Shown piece by piece: positions 45,031-58,227 of a stretch of DNA of 64,000 bases. Each line of letters opens with the position of its first letter. Position 1 is the first letter of the stretch. A program made the position numbers and the translations under genes. Under the pieces are notes generated by a model. That model was not told the origin of the DNA and did no database searches. It saw nothing but the letters and a program-made list of their open reading frames with translations. Origin of the DNA: Limimaricola variabilis (GTDB taxonomy: Bacteria; Pseudomonadota; Alphaproteobacteria; Rhodobacterales; Rhodobacteraceae); contig NZ_JACIBX010000001.1 in NCBI RefSeq assembly GCF_014195545.1, positions 516,463 through 580,462 on the forward strand, written 5' to 3'.

Positions 45031-46584
45031 CTAGAGACCCAATTCGCGCAGCAGGCCGGGCAGCTGCTCGGGGAGATCCTCGGCGATGAGCCCCGGCCCG
45101 AAACGCCGCGCCGCGGCACTATGGAGCCAAGCCGCCGTAGAGGCCGCGTCGAAACCGTCGCGCCCGCGCGCCATCAGCCCCGCCGCGATCCCCGCGAGCA
45201 CGTCGCCCGCCCCCGCCGTAGCGAGCCACGGCGCCGCCCGGTCGTAGACGCTGGCATTGACGCGAGCGCGGCCGTCCGGGGCTGCGATCACCGTGTCCGG
45301 CCCCTTGAGAAGCAGCGTGCAGCCCAGCCGCGCGGCAGCCTCGCGCGCGGCGTCGAGCCGCGAAAAGGCCGGGCCGCTGGTGGTCGGACCGGTCATCCGA
45401 TCGGCCAGATCCGTGCAGAGCCGCGCGAACTCGCCCTCATGCGGGGTGAGCAGGCAGCCCGGATGCAACGCGCCGCGCAGCCCGTCGTCATTCGCCACCA
45501 GCGTCAGCGCATCGGCATCGAGCACGGTGGCTCGACCGGCCGACAGCGCCTGCGCGACCAAATCGCGCTCGCGCGCCCCGGTGCCAAGGCCCGGCCCGAG
45601 CAGCAGCGCGTTGAGCCGGGCGTCTTCGAGCAACCCGGCCAGCGCCTCTTCGTCGCGCACAGGCCGCAGCATGATCGCGTCGAGCCGGGCCGCGTTTTCC
45701 TGCAGCGCAGCCGCCGGGCAGCCCAGCGTCACCAGCCCTGCCCCGATCCTGAGCGCCGCCCGCGCCGCCATCCGCGCCGCACCGCCCCGCCCGACCTCGC
45801 CCGAGAGCACCAGCGCATGGCCGTAGCCGTATTTGTGGCCCGCCCGCTTCGCGAGATCTGCCGGCACGCCGGTCAAGGCGATCTCCCCGCCCACGGCATC
45901 GAGGCCGATGTCGCGCAGATCGAGCCGCCCGCAGCGGGCCGGCCCCTCGGCCAGCACATGGCCGCGCTTGGGCGCGTGGAACGTCACCGTGAAATCCGCG
46001 TCGAGGCAGGCCTCGCCGATCACCCGGCCGCTCTCGGAACACAGCCCCGATGGCAGGTCGATCGCCAGACGCCGCGGCGCCCTTACCTCGCGCAGCGCCG
46101 CGATTTCGGCGCCGAGCGGACGGCTCAGCCCGATCCCGAACAGGGCGTCGATCACCAGATCCGCGCTGGCAGCGGAGTTGGTCGCCCCGTCCCAACCACC
46201 GATCTCCCCCATCTCCCGCCACAGCGTGGCCTGCCCCACCGCGTCAGGGTGGCTCGCCGGGGCCAGAGCGTGCAGCGCCACCCGCATGCCACGCGCCGCC
46301 AGCATCCGCGCGACCGCGTAGCCGTCACCCCCATTGCCGCCCGGGCCGCACAGCACGCAGATCCGGGCGCCGGGCTGCAGTTCGGGCCACTGCGCATCGA
46401 TCGCCGCGACGACGCTGGCCGCGGCGCGTTCCATCAGAACCGCCCCGGGCGTGCCGGCGGCGATGGCCCGGGCCTCGGCCGCGCGCATTTCGGTAGCACT
46501 CAGCAGCCACGCCCCGTCGAGACTGCCCACGGAACGGGCGTCCATCTGATCATGGAGCGGCCGAGAATTCCCAAATTGCATCAA
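45031..46584 (-). CDS. nnr: Bifunctional NAD(P)HX epimerase/dehydratase
   Basis: This metabolite-repair enzyme epimerises and dehydrates damaged NAD(P)H hydrates. The 517-residue protein has the YjeF N-terminal epimerase domain (about residues 26-225, with CGPGGNGGDGYAVARML) and the C-terminal ribokinase-like ADP-dependent dehydratase (about 240-515, with LLTPHEGEFARL and ATAGAGDVLAGI). Both domains look complete. It diverges from glnB. Confidence 0.95.
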   Translation of the reverse strand: MMQFGNSRPLHDQMDARSVGSLDGAWLLSATEMRAAEARAIAAGTPGAVLMERAAASVVAAIDAQWPELQPGARICVLCGPGGNGGDGYAVARMLAARGMRVALHALAPASHPDAVGQATLWREMGEIGGWDGATNSAASADLVIDALFGIGLSRPLGAEIAALREVRAPRRLAIDLPSGLCSESGRVIGEACLDADFTVTFHAPKRGHVLAEGPARCGRLDLRDIGLDAVGGEIALTGVPADLAKRAGHKYGYGHALVLSGEVGRGGAARMAARAALRIGAGLVTLGCPAAALQENAARLDAIMLRPVRDEEALAGLLEDARLNALLLGPGLGTGARERDLVAQALSAGRATVLDADALTLVANDDGLRGALHPGCLLTPHEGEFARLCTDLADRMTGPTTSGPAFSRLDAAREAAARLGCTLLLKGPDTVIAAPDGRARVNASVYDRAAPWLATAGAGDVLAGIAAGLMARGRDGFDAASTAAWLHSAAARRFGPGLIAEDLPEQLPGLLRELGL

Positions 46585-46662
46585 TAACCACCATCATGCA
46601 CAATTTTTAATCACGCCCTGGCTTTTTTCGGTGGCCGCCCGGGGGCGCCCCGGAGCCGATGA

Positions 46663-47064
<402 letters not shown>

Positions 47065-47126
47065 TCGCGGCGGCGCAGGGGCTCCGGCCCCTCATTCGAA
47101 CACGAACCAACAAGGAAAGCATTCAG

Positions 47127-48533
47127 ATGGACAGCTCCAAGCTTCTGAAAATGATCAAGGACGAGGAAGTCGAATACGTCGACATCCGCTTCACCGACCC
47201 CAAGGGCAAGCTGCAGCACGTCACCGTGGTCGCCGACCTCGTCGACGAAGACTTCCTCGAGGAAGGCTTCATGTTCGACGGCTCCTCGATCGCCGGCTGG
47301 AAGTCGATCGACCAGTCCGACATGAAGCTGATGCCCGACAACGACAGCGCCTATGTCGACCCGTTCTACGCCGAGAAGACGCTGTGCATCCATTGCACCG
47401 TGGTCGAGCCCGACACCGGCGAGCCCTATGACCGCGACCCGCGCGGCACCGCGCTGAAGGCCGAGGCCTACCTCAAGTCCTCCGGCATCGGCGACACTGC
47501 CTATATGGGTCCCGAGGCCGAGTTCTTCATCTTCGACGACGTCCGCTTTGCCGTGACCTCGAACAAGGTCTCCTTCTCGGTCGACGCGATCGACGGCGCC
47601 TGGAACACCGACACCGAGTACGAGGTCGGCAACACCGGCCACCGTCCGGGCGTCAAGGGCGGCTACTTCCCGGTCAACCCGATCGACGACGCGCAGGACA
47701 TGCGTGGCGAGATGCTCTCGACCATGAAGCGCATGGGCATGAAGGTCGACAAGCACCACCACGAGGTGGCGTCGTGCCAGCACGAGCTGGGTCTGATCTT
47801 CGGCACGCTGACCAAGCAGGCCGACGAGATCCAGAAGTACAAGTACGTGATCCACAACGTGGCCCAGGCCTACGGCAAGTCGGCGACCTTCATGCCGAAG
47901 CCGATCTCGGGCGACAACGGCTCGGGCATGCACGTCAACATGTCGATCTGGAAGGACGGCAAGCCGCTCTTCGCCGGCGACAAGTATGCCGACCTGTCCC
48001 AGGAGGCGCTCTACTTCATCGGCGGTATCCTGAAGCACGCCAAGGCGCTTAACGCGATCACCAACCCGACCACCAACAGCTACAAGCGCCTGATCCCGGG
48101 CTTCGAAGCCCCGGTGCTGCGCGCCTACTCGGCTCGCAACCGCTCGGGCTGCGTCCGGATCCCGTGGTCGGAAAGCCCGAAGGCCAAGCGCGTCGAAGCC
48201 CGTTTCCCGGACCCGGCCGCCAACCCCTACCTCGCCTTCTCGGCGCTGCTGATGGCCGGCCTTGACGGCATCAAGAACAAGATCGACCCGGGCTCGGCCT
48301 CGGACAAGGATCTCTACGACCTGCCCCCCGAGGAGCTGGCCGAGATCCCGACCGTCTGCGGCTCGCTGCGCGAGGCGCTCGAGGCGCTCGAGGCCGATCA
48401 CGAGTTCCTGCTCGCCGGCGACGTGTTCACCAAGAGCCAGCTCGAGGGCTACATGGCGCTCAAGTGGGAAGAGGTCTACGCCTACGAGCACACCCCCCAC
48501 CCGGTCGAATACAAGCTGTACTACAGCTGCTAA
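47127..48533 (+). CDS. glnA: Glutamine synthetase type I
   Basis: GlnA makes glutamine from glutamate, ammonia and ATP as a dodecamer. The 468-residue protein has the [12 protein letters not shown] motif (about residue 50), the ATP-binding [14 protein letters not shown] region (about residue 260) and the adenylylation tyrosine Y397 in DLYDLPPEE. It is controlled by PII encoded upstream and by GlnE. A strong terminator follows at 48564-48589. Confidence 0.98.
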   Translation: MDSSKLLKMIKDEEVEYVDIRFTDPKGKLQHVTVVADLVDEDFLEEGFMFDGSSIAGWKSIDQSDMKLMPDNDSAYVDPFYAEKTLCIHCTVVEPDTGEPYDRDPRGTALKAEAYLKSSGIGDTAYMGPEAEFFIFDDVRFAVTSNKVSFSVDAIDGAWNTDTEYEVGNTGHRPGVKGGYFPVNPIDDAQDMRGEMLSTMKRMGMKVDKHHHEVASCQHELGLIFGTLTKQADEIQKYKYVIHNVAQAYGKSATFMPKPISGDNGSGMHVNMSIWKDGKPLFAGDKYADLSQEALYFIGGILKHAKALNAITNPTTNSYKRLIPGFEAPVLRAYSARNRSGCVRIPWSESPKAKRVEARFPDPAANPYLAFSALLMAGLDGIKNKIDPGSASDKDLYDLPPEELAEIPTVCGSLREALEALEADHEFLLAGDVFTKSQLEGYMALKWEEVYAYEHTPHPVEYKLYYSC

Positions 48534-48563
48534 GACCCGGTCATCGGTCAGATCACGGTCACG

Positions 48564-48589
48564 CGGGGCGCCCATCGGCGCCCCGTTTT
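48564..48589 (+). terminator. Intrinsic terminator of glnBA
   Basis: CGGGGCGCC-CATC-GGCGCCCCG is a perfect 9-bp stem followed by TTTT on the plus strand, 30 bp after the glnA stop. Confidence 0.88.
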
Positions 48590-48789
48590 CGTTGCGTCAC
48601 ATCCGAATGAACCGCTTCGCACAACCAAAGGCGGTGCCGCAACGCGGCGAAAATGCGGCGCCGGCGGGGCGGAACGCCATGTGCGACCTTGCTAATTCCC
48701 CCATTCGCGCTCAGCGCGAACACATTTCTTAATCAAGGATGAAGGAACACCTCACGCGGCCTTCGTGCCAGCCCATTCGGAGACCGGTC

Positions 48790-49647
48790 ATGTCAGATCC
48801 GATCACCAGCACGATCGCCCAGCTGCTGTTCCGCAGCGGGCCCGATCTCGACTTCCCCGCCCTCGTCGACGACCTGCGCACCGCGCTGCATGACTGCCCG
48901 CCACGCGAATGCGGGCTGCGCTGGGATCACGAGGACACCGCGGTGTTCGAGCTCGACAACGCCCGGATCATCCTCGCCTACACCTCCGACCTGCATGGCC
49001 GCTACGCGGCCTGCCTGACCATCGCGGTCGGGGCCGATGACAGCGGCGACTGCCAGATCGGCATCGCCAGCCACCAGGGCACGATCACCCGCCTGCTCGC
49101 CGACCGCATCAACGCACGGTTCCAGTCGGACCGGATGCTGTGGAAGACCAGCAGCCGCAGCGCCAGCGTCGAGATGATCGACGAGGCGATCGAGCAGCTG
49201 CCCGGGCTCGATCCGACCCGTGCCGGTCCGCATGCCGGCGAGGCCGAGATCGACCGCATGCTCGCCCGCTACGACGCGGAGACCGCCGAGCAGGTCTCCG
49301 AGCTCGCCCCCGAGGTACCGACCTCCCGGCCGCGCCGGCCGCGCCGCCCCCAGCGCCCGGTCTATCAGACCGAGCGGCCGAAGCCGGTCCGCCGCAAGAC
49401 GGTCGCACCGCTGCCCGCCAACGACATGCCGGCCGCGTCCCACCCGATGATTCATGAGATGCGGCTGATCCGCGAGGCGCTCGAGCCGAGCGAGGAAGAG
49501 GCCCGCGCCGAACAGCCGCGCAGCCTGCTCGGGCTGGCGCTGTCCAAGCTGCGCCACCGCTCGGCCGTCGCCGCGGCAACCGGGCTTCTCGCGGCGCTGG
49601 TGCTGCAGCACGGGGCCGCCATGGCGCAGGCCTTCCCGCCGCTCTGA
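48790..49647 (+). CDS. Protein of unknown function with C-terminal membrane segment
   Basis: This 285-residue protein has an N-terminal globular region of about 140 residues (ITSTIAQLLFRSGPDLDFPALVDDL and RIILAYTSDLHGRYAACL), a basic Pro/Arg-rich linker (about 190-225) and a C-terminal hydrophobic segment (about 262-280). GGAGA precedes the ATG at 48790. It lies between glnA and purB on the same strand. I do not recognise a family; YbjN-like secretion or stress proteins are a loose possibility. Confidence 0.7.
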   Translation: MSDPITSTIAQLLFRSGPDLDFPALVDDLRTALHDCPPRECGLRWDHEDTAVFELDNARIILAYTSDLHGRYAACLTIAVGADDSGDCQIGIASHQGTITRLLADRINARFQSDRMLWKTSSRSASVEMIDEAIEQLPGLDPTRAGPHAGEAEIDRMLARYDAETAEQVSELAPEVPTSRPRRPRRPQRPVYQTERPKPVRRKTVAPLPANDMPAASHPMIHEMRLIREALEPSEEEARAEQPRSLLGLALSKLRHRSAVAAATGLLAALVLQHGAAMAQAFPPL

Positions 49648-49765
49648 GGCCACCTCCGGCCCGCCCGCATCGGCCCGCCCTGCCCCGGCGTCATCCCGCG
49701 ACCTTGTGCGGGCGCCGCCCAGCCCCTATGACCCCGGCGAACCCTCCCCGAACGAGAGAGCGCCG

Positions 49766-51067
49766 ATGATCCCCCGCTATTCCCGCCCCGAGATGACCGC
49801 CATCTGGGAGCCCGCCACCAAGTTCCGCATCTGGTACGAGATCGAGGCCCATGCCGGCGACGCGATGGCCGATCTGGGCGTGATCCCGCGCGAGAACGCC
49901 GACGCGGTGTGGAAGGCCAAGGATGTCGAGTTCGACGTCGCCCGCATCGACGAGATCGAGGCCGTCACCAAGCACGACGTGATCGCCTTCCTCACCCATC
50001 TGGCCGAGCATGTGGGTTCGGATCAGGCGCGCTTCGTGCATCAGGGCATGACCTCGTCGGACGTGCTCGACACCACCTTCAACGTGCAGCTCACCCGCGC
50101 CGCCGACCTGCTGATCGCCGACATGGAGCGGGTTCTGGCCGCGCTCAAGGCGCGCGCGATCGAGCACAAGGACACGGTCCGCATTGGCCGCAGCCACGGC
50201 ATCCATGCCGAGCCGACCACCATGGGCCTGACCTTCGCCCGTTTCTATGCCGAGATGGATCGCGGTCTCGCCCGGCTCCGGAACGCCCGCGACGAGATCG
50301 CCACCGGCGCCATCTCGGGCGCGGTCGGCACCTTCGCCAACGTCGATCCGCGCGTCGAGGAGCATGTCTGCGCCAAGATGGGCCTCAAGCCCGAGCCGAT
50401 CTCGACCCAGGTGATCCCGCGCGACCGTCACGCCATGTTCTTCGCCACGCTGGGCGTGATCGCCTCGTCGATGGAGAATATCGCCACCGAGATCCGTCAC
50501 ATGCAGCGCACCGAGGTGCTCGAGGCGGAGGAGTTCTTCTCTAAGGGCCAGAAGGGCTCCTCGGCGATGCCGCACAAGCGCAACCCGGTGCTGACCGAGA
50601 ACCTGACCGGCCTCGCCCGGCTGGTGCGCATGTCGGTTGTGCCGGCGATGGAAAACGTCACGCTCTGGCACGAGCGCGACATCTCGCATTCCTCGGTCGA
50701 GCGGGCGATCGGCCCCGACACCACGGTGACGCTCGACTTCGCGCTCAACCGGCTCGCCGGCGTGATCGAGAAGCTGGTGATCTACCCCGAGACCATGCTC
50801 AACAACATGAACAAGTTCCGCGGTCTGGTGATGAGCCAGCGCGTGCTGCTGGCGCTGACCCAGGCCGGGGTGAGCCGCGAGGACGCCTACCGGCTCGTGC
50901 AGCGCAACGCGATGAAGGTCTGGGAGCAGGGCGCCGACTTCAAGACCGAGCTGCTCGCCGACACGGACGTGACCGCGGCGCTCAGCCCGGCCGAGATCGA
51001 GGAAAAGTTCGACCTCGGCTACCACACCAAGCATGTCGACACGATCTTCGCCCGCGTGTTCGGCTGA
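49766..51067 (+). CDS. purB: Adenylosuccinate lyase
   Basis: PurB cleaves SAICAR and adenylosuccinate, releasing fumarate, in purine synthesis. The 433-residue protein has the family signature GSSAMPHKRNP (about residue 267) with the catalytic serine, and the TSSDVLDTTF and GRSHGIHAEPTTMG motifs. A GAGAG stands before the ATG at 49766. It is convergent with the LuxR-type gene, with a perfect 9-bp hairpin between them. Confidence 0.97.
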   Translation: MIPRYSRPEMTAIWEPATKFRIWYEIEAHAGDAMADLGVIPRENADAVWKAKDVEFDVARIDEIEAVTKHDVIAFLTHLAEHVGSDQARFVHQGMTSSDVLDTTFNVQLTRAADLLIADMERVLAALKARAIEHKDTVRIGRSHGIHAEPTTMGLTFARFYAEMDRGLARLRNARDEIATGAISGAVGTFANVDPRVEEHVCAKMGLKPEPISTQVIPRDRHAMFFATLGVIASSMENIATEIRHMQRTEVLEAEEFFSKGQKGSSAMPHKRNPVLTENLTGLARLVRMSVVPAMENVTLWHERDISHSSVERAIGPDTTVTLDFALNRLAGVIEKLVIYPETMLNNMNKFRGLVMSQRVLLALTQAGVSREDAYRLVQRNAMKVWEQGADFKTELLADTDVTAALSPAEIEEKFDLGYHTKHVDTIFARVFG

Positions 51068-51073
51068 GGCATC

Positions 51074-51095
51074 GCGGCGGGCTGCGGCCCGCCGC
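51074..51095. terminator. Hairpin between purB and the LuxR gene
   Basis: GCGGCGGGC-TGCG-GCCCGCCGC is a perfect 9-bp stem located 6 bp after purB and 6 bp before the convergent luxR-type stop. It has no T tract, so termination may be Rho-assisted. Confidence 0.5.
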
Positions 51096-51100
51096 CCCCC

Positions 51101-51700
51101 TCAGATCAGGCCGAATCCGGAGGCGAGCGTCGCCGCTTGGGTCGCGGTGTTGGCGCCGAGCTTGGTGCGGGCGTTCTTTAGCCGCTGCTTGATCGCCCCC
51201 TCGGTCACGCCGAGCGCATGGGCGATCTGCTTGAGACGGTAGCCGTCCTTGACCATGCGCAGCACCTCGATCTCGGCCTGCGTGAGGTTGCTCGGCGGCG
51301 CGGCACCGGCATGCAGCGTCACCAGGATCTCGTGCAAGAGGCCGAGTTCGCGGTCGCTGAATTCGCGATCGACCCGCGCGAACAGACCGATCGACCGTAG
51401 CCCCGTTCCCTCATCGGCATGCGCCGCCACCGCGCCGTAGCGCAGCCCGTGCTTCCAGGCCTCGGCGAAGACACCCTTCGGATCCTCGAGCGCGCTCCAG
51501 CGCGTCACGCCGCGGTTCGCATGCCCCCAGCGCATCGCCGGATCGTCCGGGAGCATTCGCTCCACGGTATAAAGGTCGATCCAATTTTTCGGCAGATGAT
51601 TGTATTCCTCGAGCGGGAATGCGAAGCCGATCCGCAGCGCGATGTAATGACCGGCCGGCGAAAGGCGCTCCAGAAGGTCGGTGTCGATACGACCCGTCAT
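51101..51700 (-). CDS. LuxR-type regulator (AHL-binding + HTH)
   Basis: This 199-residue protein has an autoinducer-binding domain (residues 1-140) with the conserved W-x3-Y-x8-D-P-x13-W pattern (WIDLY, then DP, then W) of AHL-contacting residues, and a C-terminal LuxR HTH (about 142-195, with LTQAEIEVLRMVKDGYRLKQIA). It is shorter than TraR (234 residues). No luxI is in the window, so it is a LuxR solo. It is divergent from an HTH-less paralogue, 130 bp away. Confidence 0.85.
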   Translation of the reverse strand: MTGRIDTDLLERLSPAGHYIALRIGFAFPLEEYNHLPKNWIDLYTVERMLPDDPAMRWGHANRGVTRWSALEDPKGVFAEAWKHGLRYGAVAAHADEGTGLRSIGLFARVDREFSDRELGLLHEILVTLHAGAAPPSNLTQAEIEVLRMVKDGYRLKQIAHALGVTEGAIKQRLKNARTKLGANTATQAATLASGFGLI

Positions 51701-51830
51701 CCGCCGAAGCCGGCGCGTTCCGGGGCGGGACGAATGCGTTCGACTGTCGCGCCGGTAACGATTTCACGCCTCCCTTGGGACATAGGTCCACGGGGGCACG
51801 GCATTGCGAACACGAAGGTAGACGACACAA

Positions 51831-52322
51831 ATGACCTTGCCCAATACGGTCATTATCAGTCAGGCGCTCTCGCATCTCAAGCATATTGCACCGACGGGAT
51901 ACGCGGTTGGCCTGCATATCCGCTTCACGACGCCACGTATAATGTTCGTGACCTATCCGGAGGTATGGCTGACCCTCTACGGGCGCGAAGGCCTTCTGAT
52001 GAAGGACCCGACCGTGCGTTGGGGCATGTCACGGCCCGGCGTGCTCGATTGGAGCCAGATCGACGAGGCCATGGATCCGGACGGGGTCATGTCGCGGGCG
52101 GCGGATCACGGCCTCAGATACGGCTTCAGCTGCGCCCGGCAGGACCCGGAGCCGAGCCTCGCCGGGTTCGCCCGGTCCGACCGGCCCTTCACGGAGAGCG
52201 AGATCTCGGAGGCGGTCGAGCTGTTCGAGCGGTTGCACGAGTTGACCCGCGAGGAGTCGGCGTTCGACTCGGCAGAGCTGGCGGAGCTGCAGGCGCATGC
52301 AGAGGCGCTTCCGACGCGCTAG
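51831..52322 (+). CDS. HTH-less LuxR-type autoinducer-binding protein
   Basis: This 163-residue protein aligns along its length with the binding domain of the divergent LuxR gene and keeps the same W-x3-Y-x8-D-P-x13-W pattern (WLTLY, MKDP, then W) and the HGLRYG segment. The HTH is absent: after about residue 145 there are only 18 acidic residues. It may form heterodimers with the full protein or bind a signal as an anti-activator, as does Agrobacterium TrlR. The function is inferred. Confidence 0.8.
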   Translation: MTLPNTVIISQALSHLKHIAPTGYAVGLHIRFTTPRIMFVTYPEVWLTLYGREGLLMKDPTVRWGMSRPGVLDWSQIDEAMDPDGVMSRAADHGLRYGFSCARQDPEPSLAGFARSDRPFTESEISEAVELFERLHELTREESAFDSAELAELQAHAEALPTR

Positions 52323-52386
52323 GCACCGGTTGTTTACCCTGAATGTCTAACCTGCGCCGGACGAGACCCGAGCAGGAGGCCGCCCC

Positions 52387-53448
52387 TTGTCCGTACCGCA
52401 ACCGATCGATGCCGCCGACGCCCGTCCGGTCGACCCCGCCCTCAGCCGCCGCCGCAAGGCCGCGATGGTGGTGCAGCTGATGATCTCCGAGGGGCGCAGC
52501 CTCGATCTCGCGGCGCTGCCGGAAGAGGTGCAGGTCAGCCTGACGCGCGAGCTCGGCGCGCTGCGGCTGGTCGACCGGGCGACGCTCAGGGCCGTCGCGA
52601 CCGAGTTCGCCGACGGCATCGAGGGGCTGGGCCTTGCCGTGCCGGGCGGCATGGACGGGGCGCTCGCGGCGCTCGACGGGCGGATCAGCCCGGCCACCGC
52701 GGCCCGGCTGCGGGCCGAGGCCGGCCCGCCCCGCGGCGACGACAGCTGGGCGCGGCTCACCGCGCTGCCCTGCCCAGAGCTGGTGCCGCTGATGACCGGG
52801 GAATGCGCCGAGATCGCCGCCGTGGCCCTGTCCAAGCTGCCGGTGGCCAAGGCGGCCGAACTGCTCGGCTTGCTGCCGGGAGAGCGCGCCCGCCGGATCA
52901 CCCATGCGATGTCGCAGACCTCGACCATCGGCCCCGACGCGGTCGAACGGATCGGCGCCGCGCTCGCCGCCGAGCACTGCCGCCCGGTGAACCACGCCTT
53001 CGAGCATCCGGCCCCCAACCGGCTAGGCGAAATCCTGAACTCCAGCGGCAGCGTCACCCGCGACGCCGTGCTCGACGGGTTGGAGGCCGACGATCCCGAT
53101 TTCGCGCAGCATGTCCGCAAGGCGATCTTCACCTTCCCCGACATCCCCGCCCGGCTCGCCGCCAGCGACGCACCCGCCGTGCTGCGCCGGATCGATCAGC
53201 CGATGCTCATCACCGCGCTGGCAGCGGCGCAGGCGCTCGGCGAAGGCTTCGCGGCGGCGGCGGCGCATCTGCTCGACAACATTTCCCAGCGGATGGCGCA
53301 GGGGCTGCGCGACGAGATCGCGGAGCGCGGCACGGTCCGCAAAGTCGAGGGCGAAACCGCGATGAGCGAGGTTGTGGCCGCGATCCGTGCCGCCGCCGAC
53401 GAGGGCGACATCACTCTCGTTGTGGCCGAGGACGACGGCGAGGAATAG
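52387..53448 (+). CDS. Orphan FliG-like protein
   Basis: This 353-residue protein follows the FliG domain order: N domain (about residues 15-80, RRKAAMVVQLMISEG), M domain (about 120-205, ALSKLPVAKAAELLGLLP) and C domain (about 230-345, DDPDFAQHVRKAIFTFPDI, LRRIDQPML and ISQRMAQGLRDEI). The EHPQ motif of the M domain is replaced by GECAE. The start is TTG at 52387, strongly supported by AGGAGG 7 bases upstream. No flagellar gene is in the window, so it may be a switch paralogue or a repurposed scaffold. Assignment is by pattern only. Confidence 0.7.
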   Translation: MSVPQPIDAADARPVDPALSRRRKAAMVVQLMISEGRSLDLAALPEEVQVSLTRELGALRLVDRATLRAVATEFADGIEGLGLAVPGGMDGALAALDGRISPATAARLRAEAGPPRGDDSWARLTALPCPELVPLMTGECAEIAAVALSKLPVAKAAELLGLLPGERARRITHAMSQTSTIGPDAVERIGAALAAEHCRPVNHAFEHPAPNRLGEILNSSGSVTRDAVLDGLEADDPDFAQHVRKAIFTFPDIPARLAASDAPAVLRRIDQPMLITALAAAQALGEGFAAAAAHLLDNISQRMAQGLRDEIAERGTVRKVEGETAMSEVVAAIRAAADEGDITLVVAEDDGEE

Positions 53449-53519
53449 CGCGCCCCGCTTGGCAACGCGCCCTCGCCGCCCTATCCCCGGCACATCCGGA
53501 CGCAGACGGCGGTGAGGCG

Positions 53520-54422
53520 ATGACACAGAACGGAACGCGACGGCCCTCGGGGCGCGGACCGGGAGACAGGATCGTCGATCTGGCCCTGCGCGGTGCGATC
53601 AACACGGCGCTGGCGCTGCCCTATGAGCGACGCGTGGCGGCGATGGGCGCGCTCACGGCGCGGGCGATAGGCCCCCTCGCCGGCTACCGGCGCCGGGCGC
53701 GCGCCAATCTGGCGCTGATCCGGCCCGACCTGCCCGCGGCCGAGCGGGAGCGGATCGCGACCGCCGTGTGCGACAATCTCGGCCGGACCCTGATCGAGAA
53801 CTATTCCGGCGCGGATTTCGCCGCGCGGCTGCCGCCCCAACCGCAGCAGGGGGACGGGCTCGACGCCTTGGCCGCCGCGCGGGCGGAAGGGCGGCCGGTG
53901 ATCTTCGTCACCGGGCATTTCGGCAATCACGAGGCGCCGCGGCGAGTGCTGACCCGCATGGGCTACGAGATCGGCGGCTTCTATCGCGAGATGTCGAACC
54001 GCTTCGTCAACGACCACTACGCCGCCACCATGCAGGGCGTGTCGGGGCCGGTCTTTCCCAAGGGGCGGCGCGGCCTCACCGGCTTCCTGCGCCATCTCAA
54101 GGCGGGCGGCATGGCGACCATCCTGTTCGACCTGCACGACCGCAATGGTGCCGAGATCCCGTTTCTCGGTCGCCCGGCGCGCACCGCGCTCACCGCGGCC
54201 GAGCTGGCGCTGCGATTCGACGCGCTGCTGGTGCCCTATTTCGGCATTCGTCGGCCGGACGGGCTGAGCTTCGAGATCGCGGTCGAGGCGCCGATTCCCG
54301 CCGCCGCGCCGCTCGACATGATGCGCGAGGCCACGCGCCGTCTCGAGGCGCGCATCACGCGCGACCCGGGGCAATGGTTCTGGGTGCACAATCGCTGGAA
54401 AGAGCCGCGCAAGCGGCGCTAG
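53520..54422 (+). CDS. LpxL/HtrB-like lipid A acyltransferase
   Basis: This 300-residue protein belongs to the lysophospholipid acyltransferase superfamily (PF03279). The active-site motif H-x4-E is seen in GHFGNHEAPRR (about residue 138). It lacks the strong N-terminal membrane anchor of E. coli LpxL, being only weakly hydrophobic near residues 25-55. It adds a secondary acyl chain to lipid A, or a fatty acid to ornithine or similar lipids. The ATG at 53520 has GGTGAGG just upstream. Confidence 0.82.
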   Translation: MTQNGTRRPSGRGPGDRIVDLALRGAINTALALPYERRVAAMGALTARAIGPLAGYRRRARANLALIRPDLPAAERERIATAVCDNLGRTLIENYSGADFAARLPPQPQQGDGLDALAAARAEGRPVIFVTGHFGNHEAPRRVLTRMGYEIGGFYREMSNRFVNDHYAATMQGVSGPVFPKGRRGLTGFLRHLKAGGMATILFDLHDRNGAEIPFLGRPARTALTAAELALRFDALLVPYFGIRRPDGLSFEIAVEAPIPAAAPLDMMREATRRLEARITRDPGQWFWVHNRWKEPRKRR

Positions 54423-54431
54423 GCGTGCGGC

Positions 54432-55127
<696 letters not shown>

Positions 55128-55345
55128 TCCGTCGCTCTCCGCCGTTCCGTCCTACCGGTCTAAGCCGTCAACGGCTGCAATGCCAATCAAGCCGCCGCGA
55201 GAGCCTCGTGCGCGGCCGGACGGCATCGGCGATACTTGCCATTTGTGTGCCGTTGTATACATAGGCGGCGACGGCCTTGATCGCCTGCTGCCCTTGCGGC
55301 AGAACCGGGGCCAGACCCACAGCTCGCAGCCAGAAGGGACACTTC

Positions 55346-58126
<2,781 letters not shown>

Positions 58127-58151
58127 TCTCCGCATCCGACGTCTGAAAAAG

Positions 58152-58183
58152 AACCGCCCCGGCCGATGGCCGGGGCGGTTTTT
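58152..58183. terminator. Intrinsic terminator of acnA
   Basis: AACCGCCCCGGCC and GGCCGGGGCGGTT form a perfect 13-bp stem with a GAT loop, followed by T-rich TTTTT on the plus strand. The A5 on the left gives a partial tract for the convergent cytochrome gene. Confidence 0.92.
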
Positions 58184-58227
58184 CGTTGCAGGCACCCGAA
58201 CGGAAGGAGAGGTGCATTCTCGTTCCG

